Below, one piece after another: positions 18,055 through 27,140 of a DNA stretch of 64,000 bases. The stretch is from Natronorubrum texcoconense (GTDB taxonomy: Archaea; Halobacteriota; Halobacteria; Halobacteriales; Natrialbaceae), in assembly GCF_900100335.1 (NCBI RefSeq), contig NZ_FNFE01000004.1, positions 124,001 through 188,000 on the forward strand. The letters run 5' to 3'. A model generated the notes under the pieces. The model was not told the DNA's origin and ran no database searches. It worked only from the letters and a program-made list of their open reading frames with translations. The first letter of the stretch is position 1, and every line of letters starts with the position of its first letter. The position numbers and the translations under genes are program-made.

Positions 18055-18926
18055 CCCAACACATCACCACCGTCGCGCGAAAGGAGTTCGAAGACGCCGG
18101 CCGCTCGAAACTGCTCTGGGCGCTGATCGCCCTCCTCGTCGGCCTCGTCACTATCGGCTACGTCGCGATCTGGTATACGGCCGACGACGTCACGGCGGCC
18201 GAAGTGCTCGGCTTCATCGCGCTCCCGTTGCAGACGATCATCCCGATCGCCGCGCTCATCGTCGGCTACATGGCCGTCGTCGGGGAGCGTCGGTCAGGCA
18301 GCATCAAACTCCTGCTCGGCTTGCCGCCCAACCGGACCGATATCGTGTTCGGGAAACTGCTCGGTCGGATGGCGGTCGTCGCGACGGCCGTCTTCCTCGC
18401 GTTCGTCGTCGCGCTGGTCTTAGGCGCGGTGCTGTTCGGCTCGGTTCCGTTCGTCGACTGGCTCGCGTTCGGTGCCATCTCGATCCTGTTCGGCGTTTCG
18501 TTCGCCGGACTGGCCGTCGGCGTCTCCGCCGGCGTCTCCACGCGGGGGAAGTCGATGGCGATCGTCGTCGGGCTCTACATGCTCGTCCTCGCGCTCTGGG
18601 AACTCGTCACGGCCGGCCCGTACTACCTCGTCTACGGCGAAGGGCCGCCCGTCGAGGCCGAGGCGTGGTACCTGTTCGTCGATCAGTTCAATCCGATCAC
18701 CACCTACACCACGCTGGTCGGCAACGTCGTCGAGGGCGAAGTCTTCCCGTTCATGTTCCAGTACGGGCTCGAGGACTTCGAGGCCGCCGGAATGACGCCC
18801 GCCGAACGGTACGCAGGTGACGCGCCGTTCTACCTACAGGACTGGTTCGGCCTCGTCGTCCTGTTGTGCTGGCTGGTCGTGCCCGTCGCGATCGGCTACT
18901 ATCGGTTCCAGAAGACGGATCTGTAG
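18051..18926 (+). CDS. ABC-2 type transporter permease
   Basis: 291 residues with six hydrophobic segments, starting MTQHITTVARKEFEDAGRSK. That amphipathic head (KEFxDAxR) is typical of ABC-2 permeases of the NosY/YhaP kind. An extracellular loop of about 100 residues lies before the last helix. It is translationally coupled to the upstream ATPase and together they form an export complex. The neighbours give no clue to the substrate. Confidence 0.9.
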   Translation: MTQHITTVARKEFEDAGRSKLLWALIALLVGLVTIGYVAIWYTADDVTAAEVLGFIALPLQTIIPIAALIVGYMAVVGERRSGSIKLLLGLPPNRTDIVFGKLLGRMAVVATAVFLAFVVALVLGAVLFGSVPFVDWLAFGAISILFGVSFAGLAVGVSAGVSTRGKSMAIVVGLYMLVLALWELVTAGPYYLVYGEGPPVEAEAWYLFVDQFNPITTYTTLVGNVVEGEVFPFMFQYGLEDFEAAGMTPAERYAGDAPFYLQDWFGLVVLLCWLVVPVAIGYYRFQKTDL

Positions 18927-18948
18927 GTCCCGTTGGGAGCCTCCATAC

Positions 18949-19239
18949 CTACATTCGCAGTAACTGCGCGTGCAGCGTCGAACCAACCTCGAGGACGTTC
19001 GCCTCGTCGATAAAGCCCTTCTCGACAGCGAGTTCGACGGCCTCTCGACCGACGATGTTGGCGACGTCCGCTCGAGCGAGGCTGTCGACGACGGCTCCCT
19101 CGTCGGCCCCGTCGCCGCCGTAGAACTCCTCCGTGACGGTCAGCGAGATCTCGTCGGTCTCGAACGTCTCGCCGAGGACGTCCTCGTCGCAGACCGCCAC
19201 CAACAGCCCCTCCGGCGTCTGTCGTTCGTTGACGATCAT
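18949..19239 (-). CDS. DUF424 family protein
   Basis: 96 residues, beginning MIVNERQTPEGLLVAVCDEDVLGETF and ending NVLEVGSTLHAQLLRM. The VAVCDxDxLG start and VGREAVELAVEKGFID middle match the archaeal DUF424 family, a small conserved fold of unknown function. It sits three bases after the stop of the TPR gene on the same strand, so the two are surely co-transcribed. Confidence 0.85.
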   Translation of the reverse strand: MIVNERQTPEGLLVAVCDEDVLGETFETDEISLTVTEEFYGGDGADEGAVVDSLARADVANIVGREAVELAVEKGFIDEANVLEVGSTLHAQLLRM

Positions 19240-19242
19240 GCG

Positions 19243-20133
19243 TTACTCGAGCCGCCACTCCTCGTCGTCTCGCTCGGACGCGCGGCCGGGGTCGGTGATG
19301 TCGGTCCCGGTCCCGTCTCGCCGACCCTGCTCTCCCGGTCGTCCGTCGGGGACGCCCGCCGATTCGGGGGTGTGGCCCTGGGTTTCCCTGCGTTCGTCCA
19401 CCATCTCCTGTTCGGCTCGCTCGAGCATCTCGTTGGCCTCCTCGGCGATCTCCTCGGCCTCGTCGTACTCGCCCAGATCCTCGAGGATCTCGGCCTTTTC
19501 CTCGAGCACCTTCGCGTTGCGTAGGCCCAGTCGGATCGCGTTGTCGATGCAGTGTAAGGCCTCCTCGGCCAGGCCGCGCTCCGAGAGGAAGAAGGCGCGA
19601 TTGAACCAGCCCTCGGCGAAGCGCTCGTCGACTTCGACGGCGCGCTCGGCGTGCTCTAAGGCCTGTGCCGTCTCGCCGAACTCCCAGAGCGCGTAGGCGA
19701 GGTTCGTCTCGGCGGTCGCGGCGTGCTCGCTCTCTCCGTCGATCCGGAGCGCCTCTTGGTGGGAACCGATCGCCTCGTCGTACTCCTCGAGTTCGGCGTG
19801 GGCGACGCCCTTGTTGACCCAGGCCTCCTGGGTCGTGCGGTCGTCGTCGGCGAACTGGGCGGCCCGCTCGAAGGCGTCGGTCGCCTGCTCGTAGCGGTTG
19901 ATCTGCATGTAGTTCAGCCCGACGTCGAGCAGTTCGTCCGCGTCGACGTCGTCGCTGCCGATGTTGTGTTTGTCGAGCGTGTCGGTGACGACCCGCGAGT
20001 CGACGGGGTCGACCTTCGAGGGGTCGACGCCCAGCTCCGGCGGGTCCAGATCGAACTCGTCGTAGGCGTCGCTGAACCCCTCTCCCTCGGAGAAGCGGTG
20101 ATCTCGATCGTCGTCGCCCTCTCGGTCAGTCAT
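19243..20133 (-). CDS. Tetratricopeptide repeat protein
   Basis: 296 residues from MTDREGDDDRDHRFSEGEGF. About five TPR units lie between residues 70 and 245, for example AWVNKGVAHAELEEYDEAI, NLAYALWEFGETAQALEHA and AEILEDLGEYDEAEEIA. The ends are acidic or Gly/Arg-rich and probably disordered. It is cytoplasmic and likely a protein-interaction scaffold. It forms an operon with the DUF424 gene. The long upstream extension is Arg/Ser-rich and not haloarchaeal in character, so I used the ATG at 20133. Confidence 0.85.
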   Translation of the reverse strand: MTDREGDDDRDHRFSEGEGFSDAYDEFDLDPPELGVDPSKVDPVDSRVVTDTLDKHNIGSDDVDADELLDVGLNYMQINRYEQATDAFERAAQFADDDRTTQEAWVNKGVAHAELEEYDEAIGSHQEALRIDGESEHAATAETNLAYALWEFGETAQALEHAERAVEVDERFAEGWFNRAFFLSERGLAEEALHCIDNAIRLGLRNAKVLEEKAEILEDLGEYDEAEEIAEEANEMLERAEQEMVDERRETQGHTPESAGVPDGRPGEQGRRDGTGTDITDPGRASERDDEEWRLE

Positions 20134-20215
20134 TGCCGTAGCTGTGGCGGCGACGACTGTTAAGGGCTGCGACACGGCTACCGACCGTCTCGTCGGCGTC
20201 GGTCGAGACGCCCGC

Positions 20216-21865
20216 TCAGAGCCGCTTGCCGAGGCGCCTGGTCGCCGTCCGGATCGACTGCGTCGCCGCTGCGGGGTGGGGCAGACCGAGTCGGTATCGA
20301 ACTCGGTCCTGGCGTTTGAACGGCTCGAACACCGCCGGCTCCTCGAGTTCCCAGCGCTGCGGTCTCGAGCCGCGATACCGGGCCCGATCGAGAATCGCAC
20401 CCGCTGCGCGTCGGCCGGCCTCGTCGGCCGACTCCATCGAGGCGAGATCGGCGTTCGTTCGCACGTAGTCGCCGGCCAGCGTGAGATTTCGAACGGCCGT
20501 GTCCGCCGGCGGCCGGTTCCGGAGCGAGCCGACGGTGTTGATCAACAGCGGGGAGCGGTTCGCGACGCCGTCGTCCGTCTCGACGATCGCCGGATCGAGG
20601 AACCAGTCGACCAGCATCTCGTCCGTGAGTCGCGTCCCGGGGCCGGTCAGGTGATCGTCGGACGCGTTCAGGTGCGCTTTCAGCTGCGCCCAGATCTCCT
20701 CGGCGATCTCCTCGCGCGTACACGCTCTGGCCGGTTTCTCGTGGACGATCCCCGGCGTCTCCCAGTCGGAAGCGATCACCGAGAGGACGCCCTCGACCGC
20801 GTCGGGGCCCCGATTTTCGAGATCGTAGTTCGTCCAGAACTGCCGCTGGGAGATCGACGTCAGCGCCCACGGGGAGTCGGCGTACACCTGGTGCCCCCTC
20901 GTCAGCTCGACGTCCTCGCTCAGATAGAACTGGATGCCGTTCATCCAGGCCGTCTCGAGTCGCTCGATTCGGCCGAGTTCCGGCGCAGCCCGGCGCAGTT
21001 CCGGCGTGACGAAGTTCGGTGCGACGTCGACCGGAACGGCCAGGACGTACTCGTCGGCCGTAACTGTCCAACCATCGGCCATCGCGACGCCGGTGATTCG
21101 CCGCCCGTCGAACTCGAGGCCGCGCGCCGGCGCGTTTCGCTGCAGGTCGACGCCGAGCGTCTCGAGGTACCGAACCCACGGATCGATCCAGGCCACGTTC
21201 GTCGGCGCGTTCAGGATGCGCTCGGTCGGCCGGCTCGCGTCGAGCTGTCCGAACAGGAGCTGAAGGTAGATGGTCCCGATCGTCCGGGCGCTGCCGACCT
21301 CCGGGCGGAGCGCCACCAGCGACTGCGTCGCGTACGCGAGTCGGTCGCGAAACTCCTGGGACCGGTTCTCGGCGTCGATGAACGTCCACCAGGAGACGTC
21401 GTCGAGTTCGCCCTCGCGTCGATCGTCGCAGGCGGTCAGCAGGTACAGCAGTCGCTCGAGCAGGAACCGAACGTCGTCGGCGGGGAGATCCTCGACGAAC
21501 GCCGGGCGAAGCGCCTCGAGCCACTCGCGAAGCGAGTCGGGAGCGCTGGTGGACGCGATCCGGTCCGCCTCGTCGACCCCCGCGATGAGCGTGGCTTCGG
21601 TTCCGACGAGGTTGCCAGCGACGGTCCCGTTACCGTCAGGGATTCGCTCCATCGTGTCGACGACGTGGCGGTAGAACGCCGGGAAGAACCGGAAGCCGTG
21701 CTCGCCGTGGAGCGGCGCCGGGCCGTCCGCGATCGGCATCGATCGAGCCTTCCCGCCGAATCGGTCGTTCGCCTCGAGGACGGTTACGTCGAACCCGCGC
21801 TCGGCGAGTTCGTGGGCCGTCGTGAGTCCCCCGATTCCGCCACCGACGACGGCGATTGCTGTCAT
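20216..21865 (-). CDS. FAD-dependent desaturase/hydroxysqualene dehydroxylase-like oxidoreductase
   Basis: 549 residues from MTAIAVVGGGIGGLTTAHELAERG, the dinucleotide-binding FAD motif. EANDRFGGKARS is the second FAD contact of amine-oxidase/phytoene-desaturase families. The C-terminal LTLAGDYVRTNADLASMESADEAGRRAA is the FAD-binding end of plant-type phytoene and zeta-carotene desaturases and HpnE-like enzymes. A role in carotenoid or squalene-derived lipid metabolism is likely, but no other isoprenoid gene is adjacent. Confidence 0.8.
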   Translation of the reverse strand: MTAIAVVGGGIGGLTTAHELAERGFDVTVLEANDRFGGKARSMPIADGPAPLHGEHGFRFFPAFYRHVVDTMERIPDGNGTVAGNLVGTEATLIAGVDEADRIASTSAPDSLREWLEALRPAFVEDLPADDVRFLLERLLYLLTACDDRREGELDDVSWWTFIDAENRSQEFRDRLAYATQSLVALRPEVGSARTIGTIYLQLLFGQLDASRPTERILNAPTNVAWIDPWVRYLETLGVDLQRNAPARGLEFDGRRITGVAMADGWTVTADEYVLAVPVDVAPNFVTPELRRAAPELGRIERLETAWMNGIQFYLSEDVELTRGHQVYADSPWALTSISQRQFWTNYDLENRGPDAVEGVLSVIASDWETPGIVHEKPARACTREEIAEEIWAQLKAHLNASDDHLTGPGTRLTDEMLVDWFLDPAIVETDDGVANRSPLLINTVGSLRNRPPADTAVRNLTLAGDYVRTNADLASMESADEAGRRAAGAILDRARYRGSRPQRWELEEPAVFEPFKRQDRVRYRLGLPHPAAATQSIRTATRRLGKRL

Positions 21866-21994
21866 TGCTCCTCGTACGGTTCCCACGGAAATAGTCCGCG
21901 TCCCTAACAACGTCAGTCGGCGACGAGACGGTCTCGAGCGCCGTCGTGACTCGGCCAAGCTTCAATACTTGGACGGTCGAACGCTCCCGTGAGC

Positions 21995-22552
21995 ATGCGA
22001 CTCTTCGTCAGCGTCGACCTGTCCGACGACCTCGCGGAATCGGTCGCCGAGCTGCAGGCCGAGTTCGCCGACGCGAGCGGCCTGAATCTCACGGATCCCG
22101 AGCAGGCCCACCTCACGATGAAGTTCCTCGGCGAGGTCGACGAGGATCGACTCCCGTCGCTTCGAGGGGAACTCGAGGACGCCGTCGACGACGCCGACGT
22201 CGACCCCTTTACCGCCCGATTCGGCGGACTGGGGGTCTTCCCGAGTCTCGACTACATCAGCGTCGTCTGGCTCGGCGTCGAACGCGGTGGTGCGGAACTA
22301 ACCCGACTCCACGAGGCCATCGAGGAGCGAACGACCGCGATGGGGTTCGAGCCGGAGTCCCACGAGTTCACGCCCCACGTCACGCTCGCGCGGATGGAAC
22401 ACGCGGGTGGGAAGGACCGCGTCCAGGAACTGGTTCGGGAGCGCGATCCGACGGTCGGCGAGATGACGGTCGACGAGATCCGGCTGACCGAGAGCACGCT
22501 CACCGACGCGGGGCCGGTGTACTCGACGGTCGAGTCGTTCCCGCTCGCGTAG
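21995..22552 (+). CDS. thpR: RNA 2',3'-cyclic phosphodiesterase ThpR (LigT/2H family)
   Basis: 185 residues from MRLFVSVDLSDDL. The two catalytic H-x-T/S motifs of the 2H family are HLTMKFLG and HVTLARM. It opens or forms 2',5'/2',3'-cyclic phosphate ends of RNA. A GTG two codons earlier is possible. It is divergent from the FAD enzyme, with about 130 bp between. Confidence 0.92.
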   Translation: MRLFVSVDLSDDLAESVAELQAEFADASGLNLTDPEQAHLTMKFLGEVDEDRLPSLRGELEDAVDDADVDPFTARFGGLGVFPSLDYISVVWLGVERGGAELTRLHEAIEERTTAMGFEPESHEFTPHVTLARMEHAGGKDRVQELVRERDPTVGEMTVDEIRLTESTLTDAGPVYSTVESFPLA

Positions 22553-22752
22553 CACCGGTAGCCCGGCTTGAATAGCACCGGCCGTCCGACTCGACGGGCT
22601 CGAGTCCCCTCGAACGTGTCGCGTATCGACGACTTACGCCGCCTAGGCCGTTCGTACTCCGATCCGGCTGAACAATGCAAGACCCTCGCTCATAGCACCG
22701 ACCGGTGTAGCGATCCGTAGACGATGGTGGCTCCCTCCGCCGGTGATCGGCC

Positions 22753-23733
22753 CTGACTCCGTCGCCCCCCTCGTCCGCGCGACTCGCCGCGAGCGCGGAC
22801 GGCCGACTCGTCTCGAGACGAGAGCTGCTGGTCTCGCTCGGCGGGGCGGCCGCCGTCTCGAGCGTCCGTGGCGATCCGACGGCCGGATTCGCCAGCGACG
22901 ACGACGCGCCGCTACACGTCCGCGTCTACCCCCGGCCGGTGCCGCTGTGGGCCTGGACCCGCTACGGCTTCGACGGCGTTCGAGACGACTGGCCGCCGCC
23001 GTTCCAGGACGCGCTCTCGGCCATCGAGGACGCGTTCGAGCAGGTGCTCACGTACGCCAACGAGCGCTCGCGACTCGAGGGGCTCGAGGCGGTCGTCGAG
23101 CGCGGCGACCTCGTTCGGCTGCCGCTTCCGACGATGTCACGGCCGTCCGAGGCGGTCGTCCCCTCGCTCGAGACGGTACTCGAGGGCTTTCGCACGCGAC
23201 TCGACGAGCGCGACGTGCTGACGGGATCGACCTGTCACGCCCTGCTGTCTTGGGCCCCGCTCAATCATCGTGTCGGCTACGGTGGGACGCTCTCTCCGAA
23301 CGCTTGGACGGGCAACGTGACGGGCCAGCCCACCGACACCGGCGACTCCCAGACCGTCGCGAACCTCGGCGCAACGGAGCTCTGGGACTCGCGGGCGGTC
23401 ACGCGAAACATGGCGATCCACGAGGTCTTGCACACGTTTCTGGATACCGACGCCGTCGAGGCGGTCGCCAACTCGAGTTGCGATCACGATCTCGGCACCG
23501 CGGTGCGGGTCGACGACGAGACGATGCGAGTCTCCCCGATGGCGACCGCCTACGCGGGGCCGGACGACGTCGGCGGCGGCACTCGATTCCACGGCACGGG
23601 CTGTCACGACCACGAGGAGTTCCACCGCCACGACGGTCTCGAGGGCGTCGAGAACTGGACGTACACGACCGAACTCAGCGAGGCGACGCTCGAGGCCGTC
23701 ACGCGCTATCTCGAGACCAGTATCGACCGATAA
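22753..23733 (+). CDS. Predicted Tat-exported zinc metalloprotease (HExxH), start uncertain
   Basis: The frame encodes a Tat signal, VSRRELLVSLGGAAAVSSV, then a domain with IHEVLHTF (H223, E224, H227 counted from 22753), the HExxH zinc-protease motif, and a His/Asp-rich C-terminal part (CHDHEEFHRHD). No ATG or GTG precedes the signal in this frame: the open frame begins after a TGA at 22744, and CTG at 22753 is the first possible start. Removing one C from the CCCCCC run near 22766 would join the signal to a GTG at 22743. The GTG at 22939 would lose the signal. The protease subfamily is not recognised. Confidence 0.68.
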   Translation: MTPSPPSSARLAASADGRLVSRRELLVSLGGAAAVSSVRGDPTAGFASDDDAPLHVRVYPRPVPLWAWTRYGFDGVRDDWPPPFQDALSAIEDAFEQVLTYANERSRLEGLEAVVERGDLVRLPLPTMSRPSEAVVPSLETVLEGFRTRLDERDVLTGSTCHALLSWAPLNHRVGYGGTLSPNAWTGNVTGQPTDTGDSQTVANLGATELWDSRAVTRNMAIHEVLHTFLDTDAVEAVANSSCDHDLGTAVRVDDETMRVSPMATAYAGPDDVGGGTRFHGTGCHDHEEFHRHDGLEGVENWTYTTELSEATLEAVTRYLETSIDR

Positions 23734-23811
23734 CCGGGCCGAACGCCCCGCTGAGCACTCGTCTCCAAGATGGACAAGATTTTATGCCAGCGTAGGCTAC
23801 CTGTGGCTACT

Positions 23812-23964
23812 ATGGGTAAGAAAACGAAGGGCAAGAAGAAGCGTCTTGCCAAACTCGAGAACCAGAACAGCCGCGTTCCGGCCTGGGTCATGATGAAGAC
23901 CGACATGGAAGTCCAGCGCAACCCGAAGCGACGCAACTGGCGGCGCAACGACACTGACGAGTAA
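23812..23964 (+). CDS. rpl39e: 50S ribosomal protein eL39
   Basis: 50 residues, [20 protein letters not shown] through [12 protein letters not shown]: highly basic, the usual length of this tiny exit-tunnel protein. A TATA-like gattttatgc lies about 30 bp upstream. It is followed after two bases by rpl31e. This is the first gene of the classical archaeal rpl39e-rpl31e-tif6 cluster. Confidence 0.97.
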   Translation: MGKKTKGKKKRLAKLENQNSRVPAWVMMKTDMEVQRNPKRRNWRRNDTDE

Positions 23965-23966
23965 CG

Positions 23967-24245
23967 ATGAGTGCAAGTGATTTCGAGGAACGCGTCGTTA
24001 CCGTTCCGCTGCGCGACGTCAAGAAGGGCGCGAACCACGAGGCCGCCGACTACGCGATGCGACTCGTTCGCGAACACCTCGCGAAACACTTCGCGGTCGA
24101 CGAGGACGCCATCCGACTGGACCCCTCGATCAACGAGGAAATCTGGTCGAACGGTCGTTCCAACCCGCCGCGAAAGCTCCGCGTCCGCGCGGCTCGCTTC
24201 GACGAAGAGGGTGAGGCCGTCGTCGAGGCCGAGGTCGCCGAGTAA
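23967..24245 (+). CDS. rpl31e: 50S ribosomal protein eL31
   Basis: 92 residues. [20 protein letters not shown] and [27 protein letters not shown] are conserved eL31 segments. It sits near the tunnel exit where nascent-chain factors bind. It lies two bases after rpl39e and two before tif6, so one operon. Confidence 0.96.
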   Translation: MSASDFEERVVTVPLRDVKKGANHEAADYAMRLVREHLAKHFAVDEDAIRLDPSINEEIWSNGRSNPPRKLRVRAARFDEEGEAVVEAEVAE

Positions 24246-24247
24246 AT

Positions 24248-24913
24248 TTGCAACGACTCGCCTTCGTCGGGTCGGCGTACGTCGGGGTCTTCGCCCGGGC
24301 GACCGACTCGTGCGTGCTCGTTCGCCCTGACGTCGACGACGACGTCATCGCCGACCTGACCGACGAACTCGAGGTGCCCGCGGTCCCGACGACCGTCGGC
24401 GGCTCCTCGACGGTCGGCGCGTTAGCGATGGGTAACGAGAACGGACTCCTCGTCAGTTCGCGCATCCTCGAGTACGAACGCGAACGGCTCGAGGAGGAGG
24501 TCGATCTCCCCGTCGCGGAACTGCCGGGGAACATCAACGCCGCAGGGAACGTCGTGCTGGCAAACGACTACGGCGCGTACGTCCACCCCGACCTCCCGCG
24601 GGAGACGGTCCAGATCGTCAAAGACACCCTCGAGGTGCCCGTCGAACGCGGCGACCTCGCGGGCGTTCGCACCGTCGGGACCGCCGCGGTCACGACGAAC
24701 AAAGGGGTGCTCTGTCACCCGAAATCGACCGACGAGGAACTGGACACGCTCGAGGAAGTCCTCGACGTCCGGGCCGACGTCGGTACCGTCAACTACGGCG
24801 CGCCGCTGCTCGGATCGGGGCTGCTCGCAAACGAGTCCGGCTACGTCGTCGGACAGGATACGACCGGACCCGAACTCGGCCGAATCGAGGACGCGCTGGG
24901 CTATCTGGAGTAG
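24248..24913 (+). CDS. eif6: Translation initiation factor aIF6 (anti-association factor)
   Basis: 221 residues starting at a TTG (24248), which directly follows the rpl31e stop; no ATG fits the family N-terminus. The five-fold pentein repeats show as [53 protein letters not shown] and [14 protein letters not shown]. aIF6 binds the large subunit and blocks premature joining with the small one. The TTG start within a tight operon may lower or couple its translation. Confidence 0.96.
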   Translation: MQRLAFVGSAYVGVFARATDSCVLVRPDVDDDVIADLTDELEVPAVPTTVGGSSTVGALAMGNENGLLVSSRILEYERERLEEEVDLPVAELPGNINAAGNVVLANDYGAYVHPDLPRETVQIVKDTLEVPVERGDLAGVRTVGTAAVTTNKGVLCHPKSTDEELDTLEEVLDVRADVGTVNYGAPLLGSGLLANESGYVVGQDTTGPELGRIEDALGYLE

Positions 24914-25023
24914 CGTTCTCGTACGGACTGCGTTTTCACTCTTCGCGGTCGTTCACTCGAGACGACCGCCACTACATTTTAAATCGCTAACACTATAATC
25001 TGCGAAGCGAAGATCGCTGCACG

Positions 25024-25455
25024 ATGACTCGTCGTCAGTTAGCCCAGCGATTTCTCGTCGGCTCCGACGTCTCGGAGTCGCTCTTGGTGCTGGCACTCAC
25101 ACCAGCCCTGTTTCTGCTCGGTTTCGGATGGCCGATCGCGGTGGACGTGGTGTTCTCGAGCGGGTCACAGACCGTTTGGGTGGTCCTGGCCGTCGCTCCA
25201 CTCGTGCTCGGTGCGCTCGTCGCGACCGGATACCCCGCCTATCGCGGTCAGGGGGTAGCCATCGGGTGGCTCCTGGTATTTGCGTTCTGCTGCGGGCTGT
25301 TGTTCTTGTTCCTGATGGGGGACTACACGCTGGATACGACCGAACGGCTGGTCGCGGCGGTCGCGCTCTCGCTCGCGGTGACGGTCCCGCTGGGCGTAAT
25401 CGGTGCCGTCGTGGGATACGCAACGAGACGCCTCTCGACGGAAATTCGTCCCTGA
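25024..25455 (+). CDS. Four-helix membrane protein of unknown function
   Basis: 143 residues with four hydrophobic segments (about 20-40, 48-67, 78-98 and 108-130). A TATA-like acattttaaatc lies about 45 bp upstream. No family is recognised. It is one of three genes that split the tif6-rplX linkage. Confidence 0.65.
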   Translation: MTRRQLAQRFLVGSDVSESLLVLALTPALFLLGFGWPIAVDVVFSSGSQTVWVVLAVAPLVLGALVATGYPAYRGQGVAIGWLLVFAFCCGLLFLFLMGDYTLDTTERLVAAVALSLAVTVPLGVIGAVVGYATRRLSTEIRP

Positions 25456-25489
25456 CGGTTCGATGCGTTCGCGGCTCGAGTCCAACCAG

Positions 25490-25813
25490 TCAGTCGTTGC
25501 CCGACTGTGGTTCGAACTGATGCCGGACGATCTCGCTGTCGTCGTCCCACTCGAAGTTCTCGTGGGCGCGCTCGAGCAGGTTGCGATAGGCCTCGAGATC
25601 GTCCATTCCTTCGGCCTGTGCGTCTTCGTCGGTCAGGTCCCCGAGCGTCCGTTCGGTGACGTCGGTCACCTCGAACGCGGTGTCCTCGATCGTGAACGTA
25701 TCGCCGGGGTCGGCGTACTGGTGGCCGCGGTGGATCTGGGTCACGTCGCCCTCGAGGGCCTGCGTTTGCATCCGTTCGCTAGGCAGTAGCTCACTAAGAT
25801 CGAGTTCGCTCAT
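25490..25813 (-). CDS. ASCH-domain protein
   Basis: 107 residues from MSELDLSELLPSERM. The pattern ALEGDVTQIHRGHQYADPGDTFTIEDTAFEVTDV with later DLEAYRNLLERAHENFEWD is the ASCH fold, a PUA-related beta-barrel thought to bind RNA. It is likely a cytoplasmic RNA-binding or processing factor. It lies on the opposite strand to the ribosomal cluster. Confidence 0.8.
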   Translation of the reverse strand: MSELDLSELLPSERMQTQALEGDVTQIHRGHQYADPGDTFTIEDTAFEVTDVTERTLGDLTDEDAQAEGMDDLEAYRNLLERAHENFEWDDDSEIVRHQFEPQSGND

Positions 25814-25890
25814 GCGGTTCCGTACGGTGGCCGCGGCAAAACCGTTTGGCACGCTCGTGCGGCCGTGTCATCGCGTTGCTCTATCGGGAA

Positions 25891-25900
25891 TATTTATATT
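25891..25900 (+). promoter_or_regulatory. TATA box for the DUF6159-like membrane gene
   Basis: tatttatatt ends 22 bp before the ATG at 25923, a typical leaderless spacing. It decides the start against the long in-frame extension upstream. Confidence 0.65.
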
Positions 25901-25922
25901 TGATGGCGAACACGATCCGCGT

Positions 25923-26876
25923 ATGGTCCTCCAATCAGTATTCGCCCGGTTTCGCACCGGGTTTCAGATTGCGAAGGCGTCGTTCGGCGTGCTCCGACGC
26001 GAGAAGTGGTTGCTCGTGTTTCCGCTGCTGTACGGACTCACTTGGACGGCGGGACTGGCCCTCCTCCTCGTCGGACTGTTCGTCGCCCTGATCGGCGTCG
26101 GATTCGGGTTGGGTACCGTAGACCAGGTCGCGTCGGTCTCGGACGGCACGGTCGACGGCGTCGCACAAGTGGCGATGCTCGCACTCTCCTTCCTCGTACT
26201 GTTCGTCGCGACGGCCGTCGCGACCTTCTTCAGCGCCGCGTTGGTCCACTCGGTCGGGAGCCTGTTTCACGGCGAGTCGACGAGCCTCCGGGCCGGGTTC
26301 GCCGGTGCCTGGGAATCTAGACGGACGATCCTCGCGTGGGGCGTCGTGGGTGCGGTCATCGGCCTCATTTTCCAGGCTCTCGAGAGTCAGGAAGGCTGGG
26401 GCGCCCAGATCGTCAGAGCGATCGCCGGCGCGGCGTGGTTCATGATGACGTTCTTCATCGTCCCCGTCATCGTCTTCCAGAACGGCGGCGTCCGGGAGTC
26501 GTTGCGCGACAGCGTCAGCCTGTTCCGCGAGACCTGGGGCGAAGCCGGCGGGGTCAGCCTCGGCGTCGGACTCGTGACGGTGACGCTCGGTGCGCTCGTC
26601 GTCGCTGTCGGAATCGGTGCGCCGCTGTTGCTGATCGCGAACCCGGGCTCGGTGCTCGTCTACACGGTCGTCCCGACCGTGCTGTTGCTCGGTGCGCTCG
26701 TCGTCGTCCACATCGCCGCGACGGCCATCGCGAAAACCGCGCTCTACCAGTACGCGACCGACGGCGAACTGCCGCCGGAGTTCGAGGGGATCGATCCCGA
26801 CGCGATCGTGAAGCGAAAACGCAACTCGAGCGGACTGACCGGCGCGAGTTCGGGACAACAGCCCGGACAGATCTGA
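25923..26876 (+). CDS. DUF6159-like integral membrane protein
   Basis: 317 residues from MVLQSVFARFRTGFQIAK. It has six hydrophobic segments; the amphipathic head RTGFQIAKASFGVLRREKWLLVFPLL, the HSVGSLFHGE loop and FFIVPVIVFQNGGVRESLRDSVSLFRETW are characteristic of this membrane family. The tail is basic and disordered. The function is unknown. Confidence 0.75.
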   Translation: MVLQSVFARFRTGFQIAKASFGVLRREKWLLVFPLLYGLTWTAGLALLLVGLFVALIGVGFGLGTVDQVASVSDGTVDGVAQVAMLALSFLVLFVATAVATFFSAALVHSVGSLFHGESTSLRAGFAGAWESRRTILAWGVVGAVIGLIFQALESQEGWGAQIVRAIAGAAWFMMTFFIVPVIVFQNGGVRESLRDSVSLFRETWGEAGGVSLGVGLVTVTLGALVVAVGIGAPLLLIANPGSVLVYTVVPTVLLLGALVVVHIAATAIAKTALYQYATDGELPPEFEGIDPDAIVKRKRNSSGLTGASSGQQPGQI

Positions 26877-26963
26877 ACGACGCCGCGTAATCCGGTTCCG
26901 TCGGCAGGTCGCTGACTCCGACGGAAGGGAAGATTCTTCCGACTGCCTGCCGGAGTGGTAGCC

Positions 26964-27140
26964 ATGAGTCAATTTACGGTCACCGGTCGGTTCAAGAACC
27001 GCGACGGATTCGCGGAGTTCGAAACGACGATCGACGCCGAAAACGAGAACGTCGCACGGGAGCACGCGCTCTCCCAGCTCGGGAGCCAGCACCGACTCAA
27101 GCGGACCGAGATCGACCTCGAGGAGGTCGTCGAACAATGA
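26964..27140 (+). CDS. rplX: 50S ribosomal protein LX / eL20 (L18a)
   Basis: 58 residues, MSQFTVTGRFKNRDGFAEFE through EIDLEEVVEQ: the short archaeal LX form. Its stop overlaps the pfdA start (ATGA). It belongs to the conserved rplX-pfdA-ftsY unit. Confidence 0.93.
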   Translation: MSQFTVTGRFKNRDGFAEFETTIDAENENVAREHALSQLGSQHRLKRTEIDLEEVVEQ

